64,000 bases of DNA, from contig JAJEGN010000001.1 in the NCBI GenBank assembly GCA_022819855.1, positions 1 to 64,000 of the forward strand, written 5' to 3'. Position 1 is the first letter of the stretch; each line of letters opens with the position of its first letter. The stretch comes from Gammaproteobacteria bacterium. Its GTDB lineage: Bacteria > Pseudomonadota > Gammaproteobacteria > Steroidobacterales > Rariloculaceae. The notes under the pieces are model-generated. The model was not told where the DNA came from. It saw only the letters and a program-made list of their open reading frames with translations, and ran no database searches. Below, piece after piece: positions 43,871 through 53,337 of this stretch. A program made the position numbers and the translations under genes.

Positions 43871-45295
43871 ATGACCGAGATCGACCACACTACCAAGGAC
43901 ACCGAATCACCAGGCGCCGAGATCCGGCCTGGCTCGCCCGCTTCTGCGGAGGGCGTCGAGACGAGCGCCGGCGGCAACGCCCTGTCCCGGCGCGAGATGC
44001 TCGTGATCGGCGCAACCGGAGCCGCGGCACTCGCGACCGGCGCGTCGGCCCAGGAGGATGCGCCCGCCGCGCCGCCTGTAGCGTCCGGAGCCGTGGCGGG
44101 CATGCCGTTTCGCGCCTACGTTCGCCACGGCACGGAGGGTTCTGTCCTGGACCTGAGGCTGCGCGACATCAAGCCGACCCAGGTCCTCGTCCGCACGCGC
44201 GGCTCCTGCGGCTGCTACACCGTCACGACGAGCGTACTCGGCGACTTTCCGCAACAGACGCCGACGATCCCGAACCACTCCGGCATGGGCATCGTCGAAG
44301 CCGTTGGCGCACAGGTTCGCCGCGTGCGGGTCGGCGACCGGGTGCTCGTCTCCGGCACGCCCTGGTGCGGCCAGTGTCACCAGTGCCTGACCGGAACGCC
44401 CGAATGGTGCAACTACCTCGCCCCGGGAGGCGTGCCGAACGATCCGATCGCCGACATGGCCGACGGAACCGGCGTGATCGAGGCCGCGGTCATCGGCGGC
44501 CTGAGCGAGATCATCGTGGCCTACGAGGAATATTGCGTGCCGATCTTCTCGGACCTGCCGGACGAGCAAATCGCCATGCTCGGCGACACCGGCGCCGTCG
44601 GGATCGCCGCGACGAGCGTCTACGACCCCGTGCAGATCGGCCAGAACGTCGTGATCTTCGGGGCCGGCCCGATCGGCCTCGCCGCCGTGCAGGGCGCCCG
44701 CGCACAGGCGGCCGGGCAAATCATCGTCGTCGAGCCTGCGAGCTATCGCCAGGCGCTCGCGCTTGAATTCGGCGCGACGACGGTACTCGATCCGAACGAC
44801 GACACGGACACGCTCGTCGATCGCATCCGCGAACTCTGCGCGCCGGCGACGGACCGCCTCGACGCGGGTGGCCAGATCGCGGGCCGCGGTCTCATCTCGA
44901 TGCGCGGCGCTGACCTCGTCGTCGAGGCCTCGGGCTTCGACCGCTATCCGCCTGCCGTTGAGACGGGACCGGATCCGACGGGCCTGCTCGCACTGCGCCA
45001 GGCCTGGGAGGTGACGGCTCCGGGCGGCAGCCTCGTGACGCTTGCAGTACAGATCGGCGACATCGCCTTTCCGGGCTCGGCATTCTGCCTGTCGGGCAAA
45101 CGGATCTACGGCGGCCAGATGGCCGGCATGAACGTGATGCGCGATACCGCGCGCTTCGTCACGGCAATGGAAACCGGCGCGGTCGACATCGGCGCGCTCA
45201 TCACGTCCACCCCCCCGCTCGACGAGGTCAGACACGGGTTCCAGGGGGTCGCAGACCGGACGGAACTCGGCGTCGTGATCAGCTTCCCGGCGTAA
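43871..45295 (+). CDS. zinc-type (MDR) alcohol dehydrogenase with Tat leader
   Basis: This 474-aa protein has an extended N-terminus with a twin-arginine motif (SRREMLVIGATGAAALATGASA). The MDR core follows: SCGCYTVTTS, NHSGMGIVEAVGAQV (where cytosolic enzymes have GHE), structural zinc cysteines CGQCHQCLTGTPEWC, and a Rossmann site VVIFGAGPIGLAAV. MDR dehydrogenases need NAD(P) and are normally cytoplasmic, so a Tat leader raises the possibility that it is exported folded with cofactor, or that the leader is not used. The substrate is unknown. Confidence 0.86.
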   Translation: MTEIDHTTKDTESPGAEIRPGSPASAEGVETSAGGNALSRREMLVIGATGAAALATGASAQEDAPAAPPVASGAVAGMPFRAYVRHGTEGSVLDLRLRDIKPTQVLVRTRGSCGCYTVTTSVLGDFPQQTPTIPNHSGMGIVEAVGAQVRRVRVGDRVLVSGTPWCGQCHQCLTGTPEWCNYLAPGGVPNDPIADMADGTGVIEAAVIGGLSEIIVAYEEYCVPIFSDLPDEQIAMLGDTGAVGIAATSVYDPVQIGQNVVIFGAGPIGLAAVQGARAQAAGQIIVVEPASYRQALALEFGATTVLDPNDDTDTLVDRIRELCAPATDRLDAGGQIAGRGLISMRGADLVVEASGFDRYPPAVETGPDPTGLLALRQAWEVTAPGGSLVTLAVQIGDIAFPGSAFCLSGKRIYGGQMAGMNVMRDTARFVTAMETGAVDIGALITSTPPLDEVRHGFQGVADRTELGVVISFPA

Positions 45296-45374
45296 CAGCC
45301 GAATGTCACGGCGCCGCCGCAACGCATGTAGAATTGCGCACTGGACTTCTGTCTTCGACCTATTACCGGGGGAA

Positions 45375-46868
45375 ATGGCCATGTTGAAGAAACTGGTGTC
45401 AGGCGCGATTGTCCTGTCATTCCTTGGCGGATACGCCCAGGCGCAGGACGCCGCACAGACGATCGCCGATGCACAGGCGGCACTGGGCAACGTCCAGTCC
45501 ATCACGTATTCGGGTTCGGCGAAGTACGTCTCCTTCCAGCAATGCGGCGCGAACGCCACGGCAATGATCTGCCATGGAACTCACGACCCGATGCGGCCGA
45601 TCATGGGCTACGTCCGGGTGATCGACCTGGAAGCGCCGGCGTCCCGGCACACGGGAAGCACGGTAAACGTCGGGGGAGGCGGCTCGACTACGGTATCGCC
45701 CGGAACCTATTTTCAGCAGGTGACGCCTGAACAGGCCGACGTGTCTGAGCCCTGGGGAGGCTCGCTTGAACTCTACATCACGCCGTGGGGCTTTCTGAAA
45801 GGCGCTGCCGAAAACGATGCCAGCGCGAGCCGCCAGAGGATGGGAGGCGTCGACTACACCGTACTGAGCTGGAGTCCGGAGGTTCGCGCGCCCTCCGGCG
45901 CGAGCTACGTCATCAACGGCTACGTCAATGACGAGAACCTCGTCGAGCGGGTCGAGACCTGGCTTGGCCAGAACATCATGGGCGACATGCACATCGTCGC
46001 CAGCTACTCCGACTGGAGGGACTTCGGCGGCTATTTGGCCCCGACGCAGATTGTGCAGACCCGCGGCGGCTGGCCGTTCTTCGAAGTCGCCGTAACTTCC
46101 GCAACCGCCAATCCTCCCGATCTCGCAAGCCTCGCCTCCGCACCTGCCGACGGTCCGGGCGGTTTCGGCGGCGGTCAGCAGCAGGCGCTCGAGGTCATGG
46201 CCGAGGAACTCGGCGAGGGACTGTATCGACTCACGACGGGGCCGGGCAGCTACGACTCGCTGATCGTCGAGTTCGAGGATCACATCATGATGCTCGAAGC
46301 CGGCCAGAACCAGGCGCGCGCGCTGGCCTATATAGAGGAAACGAAGCGCCTCATTCCCGACAAGCCCATCCGCTACATCATGAACACGCACGCGCACGGC
46401 GACCACACCGGCGGGATACCGGCGCTCGTGGCCGAGGGCGCGACCATCATCACCCACGCCAACAACCAGGAATTCTTCGAGCGTGCGCTCAACACGCCGC
46501 GAACGCTGCTCGACGACACGCTCGCAAGGAATCCGAGGCCGGCCTGGGTCGATCCGGTCGAGGACTACAAGGTCTATTCGGACGGCAATCGCACGGTCGC
46601 GATGTACCACATCTGGCCGACGCCGCACTCGAACGGTCTGCTGGTCGCCCACATCCCGCGCGAACGCATCATCTTCCAGGGCGACTTTTCGCTGCCGCCT
46701 CCGGGGCAGCCGGGGAACGACCACGTCCGGGCGCTGGTGCCGGCGCTCGAAAAGCTCGGCCTGAGCGACTTCGACCGCTACATCAACACGCACCGGTCGG
46801 CGGAACCGCAGACGCGCGATGACCTGTGGAGGGCGGTCGGACGCCAGCCTCCGGCGGCTAACCCGTGA
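45375..46868 (+). CDS. exported metallo-beta-lactamase-fold hydrolase
   Basis: This 497-aa protein starts at the ATG at 45375; the open frame begins earlier at 45303 without a signal. The signal peptide ends GYAQAQ. The first 260 residues are a beta-rich domain without close resemblance to known families. The C-terminal half is a canonical MBL fold with NTHAHGDHTGG and HSNGLLVAHIPRERIIFQGD. It is probably a periplasmic zinc hydrolase. The next gene overlaps its stop, suggesting joint expression. Confidence 0.86.
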   Translation: MAMLKKLVSGAIVLSFLGGYAQAQDAAQTIADAQAALGNVQSITYSGSAKYVSFQQCGANATAMICHGTHDPMRPIMGYVRVIDLEAPASRHTGSTVNVGGGGSTTVSPGTYFQQVTPEQADVSEPWGGSLELYITPWGFLKGAAENDASASRQRMGGVDYTVLSWSPEVRAPSGASYVINGYVNDENLVERVETWLGQNIMGDMHIVASYSDWRDFGGYLAPTQIVQTRGGWPFFEVAVTSATANPPDLASLASAPADGPGGFGGGQQQALEVMAEELGEGLYRLTTGPGSYDSLIVEFEDHIMMLEAGQNQARALAYIEETKRLIPDKPIRYIMNTHAHGDHTGGIPALVAEGATIITHANNQEFFERALNTPRTLLDDTLARNPRPAWVDPVEDYKVYSDGNRTVAMYHIWPTPHSNGLLVAHIPRERIIFQGDFSLPPPGQPGNDHVRALVPALEKLGLSDFDRYINTHRSAEPQTRDDLWRAVGRQPPAANP

Positions 46869-47824
46869 GCCAGACGCGATCGCCGCAGCCAGACGCGCAT
46901 GACATCGGACTGACGTCCGCGGCAACTCGCAGCGCGGCGATCTCGGCGCAACCGCCGCAACCGGACCCTCTCGCCGTGGGGCTGCCGGCGGTCGAGGCTC
47001 CGATCGGCTATATCGACTCCGGCCTCGAACGGGCCGAGGTGCGCGTCTATCCGCCTGACAGCGGGCTCGAGGTCGTGCGCCCGACACCGGCAGACCGCGC
47101 GATGGCGATTCTCGATGCGCGTCCCGCAGCGGATCGTCTGAGCCTTGACGAGCACGGTTTCGAACTGCACAGGCATGGCTCGGCGTTCGACGACTTCTAC
47201 AATGAGGCGGAAGTTCGGGCACATTACTACCCGGAAGTCGAGCAAGCCGTGCGCGATTTGACTGGCGCCGCGGCCGTAGTCGTGTTCGACCACAACGTCC
47301 GAAGCGCCGTGCGTGCGGCGAGGGGCGAACCCGGCGTGCGCGAACCGGTCGACCAGGCGCACAACGACTATACGGAGCAGTCCGGTCCCGAGCGGCAGCG
47401 CGCCGTGCTCGAGAGCGCGAATCGCCTTGACCTCGCCGGCCAGCATTTCGCGTTCGTCAACCTCTGGCGCCCCATCATCGGCCCGATCGTCGACACGCCG
47501 CTCGCGGTATGCGACGCGCGCAGCGTGGCCAGGCGGGACCTCATTCCAACCGACATCCACCACTTCGGCGAAGACGATCTCGAGGCGCCGCGCCATAGCG
47601 GCCACGTCTACTCGCTGCGCCACAATCCCGGGCACCGCTGGTTCTATGCTTCGGACATGCAGCCAGACGAGGTACTGCTGCTCAAGTGCTACGACTCGCG
47701 CAAGGACGGCCGCGCCCGGTTCATGCCCCACACGGGATTTCGCAACCCCGAATGTCCGAGCGAATACATTCCGCGCGAGAGCATCGAGGCGCGGACGCTC
47801 GTCGTATTCGACGCGCGGCGCTGA
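46865..47824 (+). CDS. CmcJ/NvfI-family oxygenase-like protein
   Basis: This 319-aa protein has a GTG start overlapping the MBL gene stop. It shows the family's fixed pattern: AHNDYTEQSGPERQRAVLE (His and Asp candidates for metal binding), FAFVNLWRPIIGPIVDTPLAVCDARS, HRWFYASDM and LLKCYDSRKDGRARFMPHTGF. The family includes CmcJ of cephamycin biosynthesis and fungal NvfI, related to Fe(II)/2-oxoglutarate enzymes. Its substrate here is unknown; with the MBL hydrolase and TonB receptor nearby, modification of a scavenged small molecule is possible. Confidence 0.85.
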   Translation: MSQTRSPQPDAHDIGLTSAATRSAAISAQPPQPDPLAVGLPAVEAPIGYIDSGLERAEVRVYPPDSGLEVVRPTPADRAMAILDARPAADRLSLDEHGFELHRHGSAFDDFYNEAEVRAHYYPEVEQAVRDLTGAAAVVVFDHNVRSAVRAARGEPGVREPVDQAHNDYTEQSGPERQRAVLESANRLDLAGQHFAFVNLWRPIIGPIVDTPLAVCDARSVARRDLIPTDIHHFGEDDLEAPRHSGHVYSLRHNPGHRWFYASDMQPDEVLLLKCYDSRKDGRARFMPHTGFRNPECPSEYIPRESIEARTLVVFDARR

Positions 47825-47956
47825 ATGCCGGCGGGGCTCGCGGAACATTGACCGTGGGGTTTCTGAGCGTATGTGGCGCGTGCACGACATAACGCTGTCT
47901 GGAACGGGCGGCGGTCGGACGCTCACAGCGGACCACTGGCGAACGGACATCTGAGC

Positions 47957-47985
47957 TTGCCCATAATCAGGCGCTTTTGTACGAT
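47957..47985 (+). promoter_or_regulatory. possible promoter of the TonB receptor gene
   Basis: TTGCCC (47957-47962) and TACGAT (47980-47985) are separated by 17 bases and lie about 90 bases before the receptor ATG. The match to sigma70 consensus is moderate. Confidence 0.35.
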
Positions 47986-48073
47986 AGCGCGTCAATTCGA
48001 TCCGCCAGCAGTTCGTTTTCCAATCGATAAAACTTTTGTTTCACGGGTAACGTTTTCACAACAAGGGAGCATC

Positions 48074-50896
48074 ATGAAATCCGGCATCAACAAACGAGCC
48101 AGCTACACGAAGCTGGCCACCGCAGTCGCGCTAGCCTGCGGCCTCTCATCGAACGCTTTCGCCCAGGCAGATATTGAAGAGATCGTCGTCACGGGATCGT
48201 TCCTCTCCCGTCCCGCCGACCGGCCTCAGCCGGTGGCCGTGCTGGAAGCTGCGGAGATCCGGGCCAATCAGCGCGTTTCGGTCACCGAGGTTCTGCGCGA
48301 CATGCCGCAGATCAACTCGGCCAATGTCGTGGAGAACTGGAACACGCCCACGAACAGCATCGACCTGCGCGGCCTCGGCGCGCGGTCCACTCTCGTGCTG
48401 CTGAACGGGCAACGCCAGACGGTCGACGCCAACTCCGCATCTCAGGTCGATGTCAACAACCTGACCCCGGCCATCATGCTCGAACGCATCGAGCTCGTGC
48501 TCGACGGCGCCTCGGCGCTCTACGGTTCCGATGCCGTTGCCGGCGTCGCCAACTTCATCACGCGAAACAGCTTCGAAGGCATCGAGTTCTCGGTGTCGAG
48601 TCAGTTCGCGTCCGCCCAGAGCGATGTGCCGGAAGTCCTCGTCGGCGGTCTGTTCGGCATCCAGGACAATGACTACGGCATCGTCATGGGCTTCGAGTAC
48701 CTGAAGCGCACCAAGGAGCTGCAAAGCGCCGACGTCTTCAGCAACGAGCGGCTTGGCGAAGGCCTGATCACGGGGCTTTACAACCCGGGGACATTCGGCG
48801 CCTTTGGAGTTCCGGGCAGTCGACCCGGCTGGTTTGCGGACCCGCTGTGCGGCAGCCCCGAGATCGGCGGCCTCGCGGAGAACGTGATCTGGGATCCCGC
48901 CGGCGCCACGGAGCACAACTCCGACGGCTTGCCGTCCCCCGGAAATCCCTTCTGCAGGGGCACGCTGAGCCTGCAGCGCACGATCATCCCGGAGAACGAC
49001 CGGTTCACGGGCATGGCGGTCGCCACGCGGGATTTCGCCAACGGCACGAACCTGACCTGGGAAGTCAATTACGCGCGTGTGCAGACGCACAGCAGCTTCG
49101 GTACGGGCGTACCGCTGCTCGCCTTGCCGAGCCTCGGGGCGATCCTTCCCCCCGAAAATCCCGGCGTCATCGACGCGCATCGGCGCGACCCGAGTTTTCC
49201 GCTACAGACCTTCAACCGTATCTTCAGTCGGCAGGCCAGCCCGCTTGAGGGACCGCTGCCCTCCTTCGCGGAGCAAAACACCTTCAGAACGGCCATGTCA
49301 CTATCGAGCCCGATCAACGACGACTGGGAATGGCGAGTCAACGGCACGGCTTCATGGAACAGCCAGGAGTCGGGGACCTCGGATTCGATCGCCGATCGGT
49401 ACGCACGCGCCATTCAGGGCTACGGCGGGGGCAACTGCAAATTCGATCAGGTAAGCGGCGCCGCGAACAACCCGAACATCCAGCCGGGCGTCGGCAACTG
49501 CCAGTGGTGGAACCCGTTTGCCAGCCGACTCATCGCCCAACCCGGCGATCCGACCTACAACTCGCCTGAGCTCGCCGCCTGGATGACCTACTACGACATC
49601 GAGCGTGGCGACTCCGACTTCTTCTCGGTGGAAGCCCTGATCACGGGCAGCCTCTGGGAAATGGCCGGAGGCGCGAGCGGTCTGGCGGTCGGCGTTCAGT
49701 ACCGGCAACAGGAACTTGACATTCGGGTCGACTCCGTCGCGAAGGACGGCGGCTACGGGTTTGCCCCGCAGGTCATTCAGGACTGGTTCGCATCGCGCGA
49801 TACCGAGGCCGTTTTCGCCGAACTGGTCATTTATCCGTCGGAGGATCTCGAGCTCGATTTCGCCGTGCGCTACGAAGACACGCTCGGGCTGAGTTCGACC
49901 GAACCGAAGATCACCGGGCTCTACACGCCCACCGACAATGTGTTCGTCAGGTTCTCGGTCGGCTCCTCGTTCCGCCTGGCTTCCGAACGCCAGACCTTCG
50001 GCATCGGGCCCAGCGGCACGACCATCCGGGAGCTCGGCGGCGAGGTCACGCAGGCCCGCGCGCTCTCTGTCGGCAACCCCGGTCTGCTGCCTGAGGAGTC
50101 GGACAACTGGACCGTCGGCCTGACCTGGGACGTCACGGACGACCTGACCTTCGACGTGACCTACTGGAACTACGACTTCACGAATCTCGTCTCGCAGATC
50201 GATCCCGACGAGATCTTCCTCGCCGATATCGCGGACGGCTACATCACCGACCCGCGCATCGAACTCTTCCCGGGCGTGCCGACCGAGGTTTGCGAGGTGA
50301 CCGGCCGCTGGGTAGAGGGCTCCGGCGATCCGTTGCCGGATGGCTGCATCGACGGATTCGACATTGCGCTCTTCAAGTCGTCCTACGTCAACCGCAACGC
50401 CGTGGAAACCTCGGGCGTGGACCTGTCCTTCGACTGGAGGACGGACCTCTCCGGCGGTGGACTGTTCGGCCTGCGGCTCGTGACCTCCTATGTGGAGAGC
50501 TTCAAGATATCCAACCTTGCAGGCGAACTGATTGAAGCGGTGGGCAACACGCAGGGTGCGGATCTGGGCTTGCAGAACAACCCGCAAATCCGTGCAAACC
50601 TGATCACCACCTATGCCAGGGGCAATCACTCCTTCCGCTGGAGCGCGCGCTTCACGGACGGGATCGAGCTTTGGAACCCCAGCCCGCTCCAGGCAAACAC
50701 CAGCGAGGCCTCCTGGACGCAGCATGACGTCGTCTACACGTATACGCTGCCGTCCTCGAACGACATCAATCTCGCCATTCTCAACGTCCTGGACAACGAG
50801 CCGCCCCTGCTGGCCAACTCGTTGACCACGGTGCGCTCGAACCTCTACGACCCGAGAATGCGCATGGTCCGCCTGGAGTACACGCACGCTTTCTGA
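48074..50896 (+). CDS. TonB-dependent outer-membrane receptor
   Basis: This 940-aa protein starts at the ATG at 48074 with AGGGAG upstream. The signal peptide (residues 1-32) ends SNAFAQ. A TonB box (EEIVVTG) follows, then a plug domain (LRDMPQINSANVV, SIDLRGLGARSTLVLLNGQR, DGASALYGSDAVAGVANFIT) and a long beta-barrel ending in aromatic Phe (LEYTHAF). It imports an unknown ligand energised by TonB/ExbBD. It is followed by a strong terminator and is transcribed separately from its neighbours. Length and the lack of an N-terminal extension fit the classic type. Confidence 0.94.
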   Translation: MKSGINKRASYTKLATAVALACGLSSNAFAQADIEEIVVTGSFLSRPADRPQPVAVLEAAEIRANQRVSVTEVLRDMPQINSANVVENWNTPTNSIDLRGLGARSTLVLLNGQRQTVDANSASQVDVNNLTPAIMLERIELVLDGASALYGSDAVAGVANFITRNSFEGIEFSVSSQFASAQSDVPEVLVGGLFGIQDNDYGIVMGFEYLKRTKELQSADVFSNERLGEGLITGLYNPGTFGAFGVPGSRPGWFADPLCGSPEIGGLAENVIWDPAGATEHNSDGLPSPGNPFCRGTLSLQRTIIPENDRFTGMAVATRDFANGTNLTWEVNYARVQTHSSFGTGVPLLALPSLGAILPPENPGVIDAHRRDPSFPLQTFNRIFSRQASPLEGPLPSFAEQNTFRTAMSLSSPINDDWEWRVNGTASWNSQESGTSDSIADRYARAIQGYGGGNCKFDQVSGAANNPNIQPGVGNCQWWNPFASRLIAQPGDPTYNSPELAAWMTYYDIERGDSDFFSVEALITGSLWEMAGGASGLAVGVQYRQQELDIRVDSVAKDGGYGFAPQVIQDWFASRDTEAVFAELVIYPSEDLELDFAVRYEDTLGLSSTEPKITGLYTPTDNVFVRFSVGSSFRLASERQTFGIGPSGTTIRELGGEVTQARALSVGNPGLLPEESDNWTVGLTWDVTDDLTFDVTYWNYDFTNLVSQIDPDEIFLADIADGYITDPRIELFPGVPTEVCEVTGRWVEGSGDPLPDGCIDGFDIALFKSSYVNRNAVETSGVDLSFDWRTDLSGGGLFGLRLVTSYVESFKISNLAGELIEAVGNTQGADLGLQNNPQIRANLITTYARGNHSFRWSARFTDGIELWNPSPLQANTSEASWTQHDVVYTYTLPSSNDINLAILNVLDNEPPLLANSLTTVRSNLYDPRMRMVRLEYTHAF

Positions 50897-50920
50897 TTAC
50901 GGTTTGATACCTCTGCACTC

Positions 50921-50949
50921 GACCCCGCCAATCGGCGGGGTCTTTTTTT
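50921..50949 (+). terminator. intrinsic terminator of the TonB receptor gene
   Basis: A perfect 9-base stem (GACCCCGCC with GGCGGGGTC), a loop of four (AATC) and seven T residues follow 24 bases after the receptor stop. The T run points to termination of plus-strand transcription. Confidence 0.92.
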
Positions 50950-50964
50950 CGCTACGATTCGGCC

Positions 50965-51591
50965 ATGAACAGTCTCAACGATCCCGCTGTAGCCGCCTGC
51001 ATCGCACGGCTGCACGATGGCGCGAGGGGCGACCGCGCCCGGCGCGCGGAACTCTCCGCGCGCGATCGCGCCGACGAATCGCTCACGCGTCTGGGCAGTC
51101 TCTACATGGCCGTCTCGCGCGAGGAAGCGCGGCTGCTGTACCTGCTTGCACGCGGCTCCGGCGCGAAATACCTCATCGAATTCGGTGCCTCATTCGGCGT
51201 GAGCACCACCTACCTGGCCGCGGCCGCGCGCGACAACGGCGGACGTCTCGTCACGACCGAGGCGCATCCGGACAAGTGCGCAGCGACCCGCGCCGTACTT
51301 GCCGAGGCCGGCCTCGACGGGGTCGCTACGCTGCTCGAGGGCGACGCATTCGAGACGCTTGCGGATGCAGGTCCCGGCATCGGTTTCGTATTTCTCGACG
51401 GCTGGAAGAGCATGTACCTGCCCATGCTTGAGCTGCTCAGACCAAAGCTCACCGACGGCGCGCTGCTCGTCGCCGACAACATCGACCATCCTGGCGCCCG
51501 GCCGTATGCCGACCACGTCCGGACCGCAGACGAGTTCGTGTCTCACTCGCTCGGCAAGATCGAGATCAGTTGCTATTCGGCTTCCGGGTAG
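50965..51591 (+). CDS. class I SAM-dependent O-methyltransferase
   Basis: This 208-aa protein has a SAM-binding motif I (YLIEFGASFGVSTTYLA), an acidic motif II (LVTTEAHPDK), a motif FVFLDGWKSMYLPMLELL (metal and substrate Asp) and ALLVADNIDHPGA. It resembles catechol/caffeoyl-CoA-type O-methyltransferases. It is cytoplasmic. It follows the receptor terminator and precedes a hepT remnant. The substrate is unknown. Confidence 0.88.
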   Translation: MNSLNDPAVAACIARLHDGARGDRARRAELSARDRADESLTRLGSLYMAVSREEARLLYLLARGSGAKYLIEFGASFGVSTTYLAAAARDNGGRLVTTEAHPDKCAATRAVLAEAGLDGVATLLEGDAFETLADAGPGIGFVFLDGWKSMYLPMLELLRPKLTDGALLVADNIDHPGARPYADHVRTADEFVSHSLGKIEISCYSASG

Positions 51592-51597
51592 CGAACG

Positions 51598-51660
51598 CGG
51601 ACGCGTCGCGGGCCGCGACCAGCGTGATCGAGCAGGTACGCAGCCTGGGCACGCCGCAAT
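51598..51660 (-). pseudogene. hepT 5' remnant
   Basis: On the minus strand this stretch aligns with the start of the hepT remnant at 53690 (RR-x-QAAY-x-LD, then LVAARDA in a shifted frame). It is about 60 bases long with roughly 85 percent identity to the other copy, has one internal frame shift and no mntA partner beside it. It overlaps the start of the next gene by two bases. It is a dead fragment. Confidence 0.65.
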
Positions 51661-52141
51661 GACCGACGACGACGGCGCCAGACAGCTTCTGATCGTCGGC
51701 CACGTGCCGTCGAAGAACACGCGGCGGCTACGTGATGCCGCGGCTACGGCGGCGCGTGCCTCGATTGATGGCGATAACGTCCGGGTCGTCGTCCTGAGCC
51801 CGTTCGAAACGCGGCCCGCGCATGTAATGGCAGCCGATGCCGTGATTCTCGGGACGACGGAAAGTCTCGGCTACATGAGCGGTGCGCTGAAGGATTTCTT
51901 CGACCGTTGCTATTACCCGTGCCTGGAACACACCCAGGGATTGCCCTACTGCCTCTACATCCGCGCCGGGAACGACGGGACGGGCGCAAGACGGGGCGTC
52001 GAGACCATTGTCACGGGCCTGCGCTGGCGGGCAGTGCAGGCGCCGGTAATCTGCCGCGGCGAGTGGGACGAGGACTTCGTCGACCGGGTCGCCGAGATCG
52101 GCGCGGCGATGGCGGCCGGCCTGGAGGCGGGGATTTTTTGA
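51659..52141 (+). CDS. small flavodoxin-like/NAD(P)H-dependent reductase-like protein
   Basis: This 160-aa protein starts at the ATG at 51659. The flavodoxin-like core reads QLLIVGHVPSKNTRRL, VILGTTESLGYMSGALKDFFDRCYYP and LPYCLYIRAGNDGTGA, resembling NADPH-dependent FMN reductases. The start is ambiguous because it overlaps a hepT remnant and no ribosome site is visible. It may be cotranscribed with the methyltransferase upstream. The substrate is unknown. Confidence 0.75.
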   Translation: MTDDDGARQLLIVGHVPSKNTRRLRDAAATAARASIDGDNVRVVVLSPFETRPAHVMAADAVILGTTESLGYMSGALKDFFDRCYYPCLEHTQGLPYCLYIRAGNDGTGARRGVETIVTGLRWRAVQAPVICRGEWDEDFVDRVAEIGAAMAAGLEAGIF

Positions 52142-52329
52142 AATGCTCCCGGTGACAGCGAAGCGGCGGCGTCGCACAGTCGATTGACGGGGCGGTTCGG
52201 CAGCCCCGGCACGATACGAAATCGGAGGAGGGTTGACTTGACCGCCGTCCACAACGGAAGCGCCACTCCGTCCCCCTCTTGCGGCCTGGAACATCCAACC
52301 TTATATTCGTTCCCATAGAGGAATGAATT

Positions 52330-52920
52330 ATGCCCATCACAGCCGATTTGACCATTCGCGAAACCGCCACCCTGTCAGGCGTGCCCCGGACCATGATCGA
52401 AAAAGCCGTGGAAGGCCGCGTCCTGAAACCCATTGCGGGTCCCGCCCGCTTTCGTGGCGCTCCGATGCGCTATCTGCCCCTCCGGGCTGTCGCGTACTTC
52501 CACGCCCTCAAGGCAGCCGGGCTCACCGACCTTCCGCTCCGCCACAAGCGCTCGATCTGGAAACGCATGACCCGGCTCGAACCCATGAAACTCAGGACCA
52601 TCGAATTTACGCCCGGCGCAATGCTCGACCTTGAGCGCCTAGCGGCGGACTCGCTCCGCGACGCCGAGCGATACCGGAAAGCGCGCGATTTGTACATCGC
52701 AACGGATGCGGACATCCTGGGCGGCACGCCGGTCATCGCCGGAACACGGATAACGGTCCACGCCGTCATGGGGAGGCTGCGGGACGGGGACACCGTCGAC
52801 GATCTCATGCACGACTATCCCGACGTCCCACGCGAGGCGTTCGAAGCCGCCGAACTCTACGCCAAGGCCCACCCTCTCCGGGGACGCCCGTCCGGCAAGC
52901 CGTGGCGCAAGCCGGCCTGA
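52330..52920 (+). CDS. DUF433-type antitoxin
   Basis: This 196-aa protein has an N-terminal helix-turn-helix-like segment (TIRETATLSGVPRTMIEKAVE) and a C-terminal DUF433 domain (DADILGGTPVIAGTRITVHAVMGRLRDGDTVDDLMHDYPDV). DUF433 proteins are VapB-like antitoxins commonly paired with DUF5615 PIN-like toxins, and such a gene follows at once. The N-terminal extension makes it longer than the usual approximately 80 residues. AGAGGAATG lies before the ATG. Confidence 0.87.
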   Translation: MPITADLTIRETATLSGVPRTMIEKAVEGRVLKPIAGPARFRGAPMRYLPLRAVAYFHALKAAGLTDLPLRHKRSIWKRMTRLEPMKLRTIEFTPGAMLDLERLAADSLRDAERYRKARDLYIATDADILGGTPVIAGTRITVHAVMGRLRDGDTVDDLMHDYPDVPREAFEAAELYAKAHPLRGRPSGKPWRKPA

Positions 52921-52940
52921 GCGGCGCCCGCGGCAAGTCA

Positions 52941-53327
52941 GTGCGCCTGTTCCTCGATGAGTGCCTGTCTCCGAGGATCGCTAAAACGCTGAACGCCGAG
53001 GGCGTTCACTTCGCCGCGCATCCGCGCGATTTCGGTGGATTGGGTGCGCCTGACCACGAGGTCCTGGCCCGATGCGTAGCGCGGAACTTCATCCTCGTAA
53101 CGCAGAACGCGCGCGATTTCCGCGCCTTGGTCACTACGCATGATATCCATCCCGGTCTCGTGATCCTGCCGTGCGTCGGTCGAGCCCGTTCGGAGACCCT
53201 CCTGCGTGCCGCGATCGATTTTCTGTCCGAACGCGGCGAGCCAATGGACATCATGGTCAATCACGTTCTCGAAATCTCGGCGGACGCGGAGATGACTTTG
53301 TGGACGCTACCGATGACGGAAGAATGA
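52941..53327 (+). CDS. DUF5615 PIN-like toxin
   Basis: This 128-aa protein starts at GTG (52941), where the family's typical start (RLFLDECLSPRIAKTLN) begins; GTG at 52902, overlapping the antitoxin gene, is the alternative. Acidic PIN-like residues are present (LFLDE, APDHEVL, TQNARDF). DUF5615 is a Mut7-C/PIN-related RNase-like family. It is paired with the DUF433 gene as a probable toxin-antitoxin module. Confidence 0.85.
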   Translation: MRLFLDECLSPRIAKTLNAEGVHFAAHPRDFGGLGAPDHEVLARCVARNFILVTQNARDFRALVTTHDIHPGLVILPCVGRARSETLLRAAIDFLSERGEPMDIMVNHVLEISADAEMTLWTLPMTEE

Positions 53328-53337
53328 GAGCCTGACG

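Noticed and set aside
47873..48073. Extended start for the TonB receptor
   Set aside because: The ATG at 48074 has a ribosome site and a signal peptide directly behind it. The upstream part looks non-coding.
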